The notes beneath the pieces were generated by a model that searched no databases, was not told the origin of the DNA, and worked only from the letters and a program-made list of their open reading frames with translations. A program made the translations under genes and the position numbers. 32,463 nt of DNA from Candidatus Lambdaproteobacteria bacterium. Its GTDB lineage: Bacteria > SAR324 > JACQKK01. The stretch covers positions 1 to 32,463 of the forward strand of contig JACQHH010000084.1 of the NCBI GenBank assembly GCA_016199125.1, written 5' to 3'. Numbering within the stretch: position 1 is the stretch's first letter; the number at the start of each line of letters is the position of its first letter. Below, in pieces: positions 30,818 through 32,463 of this stretch.

Positions 30818-31447
30818 TCAGCGCACGATGCCCGACTGCCGGCCCTGGTCGGTGATGCGGCCCTTGTTGGCGTCCAGGATGGCGGGGCGCATGAGATAGC
30901 CGTTGCCGGGCTTGGCCGTCATGGCCTGCGGCGGCGTGGGGCGGGTCACCTCGGGCCAATGCCCCGGCTGCGGTGCGGAGCCCTCCTCGGCCACGGGCAG
31001 CGGCGCCACCTCGTACATGGCGGGCGTGTCGCTCAGCTCGAAGAAGTTCCACGAGCATTCCAGCGGCAGATTGCTCACCGGATCGAAGAAATAGATGGAC
31101 CAGAACAGGCCGTGATCCACCGCCCCGTGTACGCGGATGCCGGCGGCATCCAGCTTGTCCTTCATGGCGAACAGTTCCTCCTTGCTGTCCACCGTGAAGG
31201 CCAGGTGGTCGAAGCCGATGGGGCGGTCGGTGGGTTCGCCATGGAACTTGTCATACTGCATGGGGCGGGCGATGTCGTACTCGAAGAAGGCCAGCAGCGC
31301 CTCGCCCACCTGGAAGAAATAGTGACGGAAGCCCTCGTGGCCCACCCCCGAGACCAGCGGAAAGCCCAACAGGTCCCGGTAGAAGCGAATGGTCGCCTGC
31401 ATGTCCGGCGTGATGAACGCCAGGTGGTCGAATTTCTTGATCAGCAT
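30818..31447 (-). CDS. VOC family (glyoxalase/dioxygenase superfamily) protein
   Basis: A 209-residue protein with one two-module VOC fold. The first module is FDHLAFITPDMQATIRFYRD (6-25), the second GFDHLAFTVDSKEELFAM, and it closes with YFFDPVSNLPLECSWNF. The histidines in both FDHLAF segments and the glutamate in LECSW are the expected metal ligands. The C-terminal 60 residues are a tail that is not part of the VOC fold. VOC proteins include glyoxalases, extradiol dioxygenases and thiol transferases. GGGGGGAGC precedes the ATG at 31447. It follows the GST gene by 51 bases, which suggests a glutathione-linked role. Confidence 0.85.
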   Translation of the reverse strand: MLIKKFDHLAFITPDMQATIRFYRDLLGFPLVSGVGHEGFRHYFFQVGEALLAFFEYDIARPMQYDKFHGEPTDRPIGFDHLAFTVDSKEELFAMKDKLDAAGIRVHGAVDHGLFWSIYFFDPVSNLPLECSWNFFELSDTPAMYEVAPLPVAEEGSAPQPGHWPEVTRPTPPQAMTAKPGNGYLMRPAILDANKGRITDQGRQSGIVR

Positions 31448-31498
31448 GTGCTCCCCCCTGTGGTGCGCGCGCTGGAGGCATGCGAGGCCGCGCTGCGA

Positions 31499-32176
31499 TC
31501 ACTTGATGGTCACGAACTGCTTTGCCTTGAGCGACTCGGCAAAGCCGTTGTGCACGTCGTTGACCGCGCCCCACGAAGGCAGTGCCTGCATCCTGCTCAG
31601 CCAGCGGCTGGTATTGGGATAATGTTTGTAGTTTACTCCGATCAGGTCGCCACAGGTCAACAGGCCCGCCCCGAAAAAGTCGGCGATGGTCATTTTGTCG
31701 CCGGCCACGAAGTTGCGCCGGGGGCCCAGCCAGTGCTTGTCCAGCACGTCCAGCAGAAACCCGGCCTGACCCTTGCCCCAGTCCACCGTGACCGTGTTGG
31801 CCGTCTCCGGCTGGCGCACGTGGTGCGGATACACCTGCGGATACACCATGTGATAGCCGTACTCGCGATAGAAGGTGGTGTTGAACCAGTCCATCACTTC
31901 GTTGACCTTGGCCCGCTGCTTGAGGTCCTTGGGATAGGCCGGCGAGCCGAACTTCTCCGCCAGGTATTTCAGGATCGTGGAGGATTCGGTGAGGATGAAA
32001 TCGCCGTCTTCCAGCACCGGCACCAGCTTGTTCGGATTGAGCCTGGTGAACGGCTCCTTGAGATGCTCGCCGGTCATCAGGTCAACGACCACCATCTCCA
32101 CGTCCAGCTTGTTCTCGGCGACGAATTGCAGAATCGGCCGACAGGTCGTCGACACCTTGTGCATGTGCAGCTTCAT
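31499..32176 (-). CDS. Glutathione S-transferase family protein
   Basis: A 225-residue GST. The thioredoxin-like N-terminal domain carries STTCRPILQFVAENKL at 9-24, with a serine or cysteine at the catalytic position. The cis-proline motif NPNKLVPVLEDGDFILTESS (47-66) forms the glutathione site. The helical C-terminal domain contains the N-cap motif KMTIADFF. The ORF track adds 77 codons that are not GST; the ATG at 32176 follows GGGGGGAGCC. It forms an operon with the VOC gene. The substrate is unknown; a detoxification reaction using glutathione is the likely role. Confidence 0.88.
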   Translation of the reverse strand: MKLHMHKVSTTCRPILQFVAENKLDVEMVVVDLMTGEHLKEPFTRLNPNKLVPVLEDGDFILTESSTILKYLAEKFGSPAYPKDLKQRAKVNEVMDWFNTTFYREYGYHMVYPQVYPHHVRQPETANTVTVDWGKGQAGFLLDVLDKHWLGPRRNFVAGDKMTIADFFGAGLLTCGDLIGVNYKHYPNTSRWLSRMQALPSWGAVNDVHNGFAESLKAKQFVTIK

Positions 32177-32231
32177 GGCTCCCCCCATGGCACGGCATTG
32201 ATCGGGTTGTAACGGGATGATTGCAGCAGGC

Positions 32232-32260
32232 ACGACACCACGCCCCCCGGCGGTTGTCAA
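32232..32260 (-). promoter_or_regulatory. Candidate promoter of the GST-VOC operon
   Basis: On the minus strand a perfect TTGACA is followed 17 bases later by a weak TGTCGT. The start would be near 32225, about 49 bases before the ATG. Confidence 0.4.
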
Positions 32261-32463
32261 CGGCGCACCCTGCGTCGGCGGCCGCGCCAGCCCCCCGCGC
32301 GCCGGCACGTGGCCGCGGACCCCGTGCGTTTGCCGTCGCGGGGTGAGGGCGCTTTGCCGGGTGGCGCGCCGCCCGCGGAGCGACGCCGGCCCGCCGCGGA
32401 ACAGCATGCGCCGCCGCCGTGTCGCGATCCGTAAGGCGGCCTACCGCCGCGGGCGCCCCTCCC
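32261..32463. other. No gene seen at the right edge
   Basis: These bases are very GC-rich. The ORF-track frame covering them is an extension of the GST frame without family similarity. I see no RNA or repeat. Confidence 0.4.

Overview
The window is GC-rich, densely coded bacterial chromosome from a proteobacterium, most likely a gammaproteobacterium. The evidence is a bacterial glutaminyl-tRNA synthetase beside its own tRNA-Gln, several lipoproteins and outer-membrane beta-barrel proteins, sigma70-type promoters, and a DUF6502/DUF5666 pair. I cannot name the genus from sequence alone. Most lines of the ORF track are high-GC shadow frames. I trimmed many starts to the point where family similarity and a ribosome binding site agree.

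Region 1 (1-13.1 kb) is housekeeping and metabolism. On the minus strand are a partial isopropylmalate/isocitrate-type dehydrogenase and a PdxA-family dehydrogenase. Divergent from them is an ArgE-type deacetylase coupled to a ChaC-like gamma-glutamylcyclotransferase. A polytopic membrane protein follows. A tight plus-strand run then encodes a metallo-beta-lactamase-fold hydrolase, oligoendopeptidase F, a divergent dihydropteroate-synthase-like protein and a secreted YwqK/MORN-type repeat protein. Facing it is a minus-strand set: unknown small protein, alpha/beta hydrolase, glycosyltransferase and HD-domain hydrolase. A palindromic dispersed repeat lies between the convergent units.

Region 2 (13.1-19.1 kb) is the most interesting part. 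A clear cobalamin (B12) riboswitch with its own promoter precedes a beta-propeller-like lipoprotein, a second lipoprotein and a DUF71/Dph6-like ATP pyrophosphatase whose signature resembles the B12-linked subgroup. A dispersed hairpin repeat and a new promoter separate these from a third lipoprotein that shares its C-terminal domain with the second. I read this as a corrinoid capture and salvage locus. No BtuB, BtuCDF or cob gene is visible in the window, so the function is inferred.

Region 3 (19.3-21 kb) is a small accessory patch directly after tRNA-Ser(GGA). It holds a relic CRISPR locus in which two type I-C-like repeats run into two type I-E-like repeats, with no cas genes. It also holds an 11-bp direct repeat around that relic, a C-terminal scrap of a DNA methyltransferase-like gene, a DUF4258/DUF2283 pair with ATGA overlaps, and a truncated DprA-like gene.

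Region 4 (20.9-32.4 kb) begins with a DUF6502 regulator-like gene. Its -10 element lies in a 20-bp palindrome abutting the start codon, so it is probably leaderless. It is translationally coupled to a DUF5666 lipoprotein and followed by an orphan soluble PAS histidine kinase. The minus strand then carries a zinc alcohol dehydrogenase, glnS preceded by tRNA-Gln(CUG) under a shared promoter, two outer-membrane beta-barrel-like proteins, and a GST/VOC pair. The last 200 bases show no gene.
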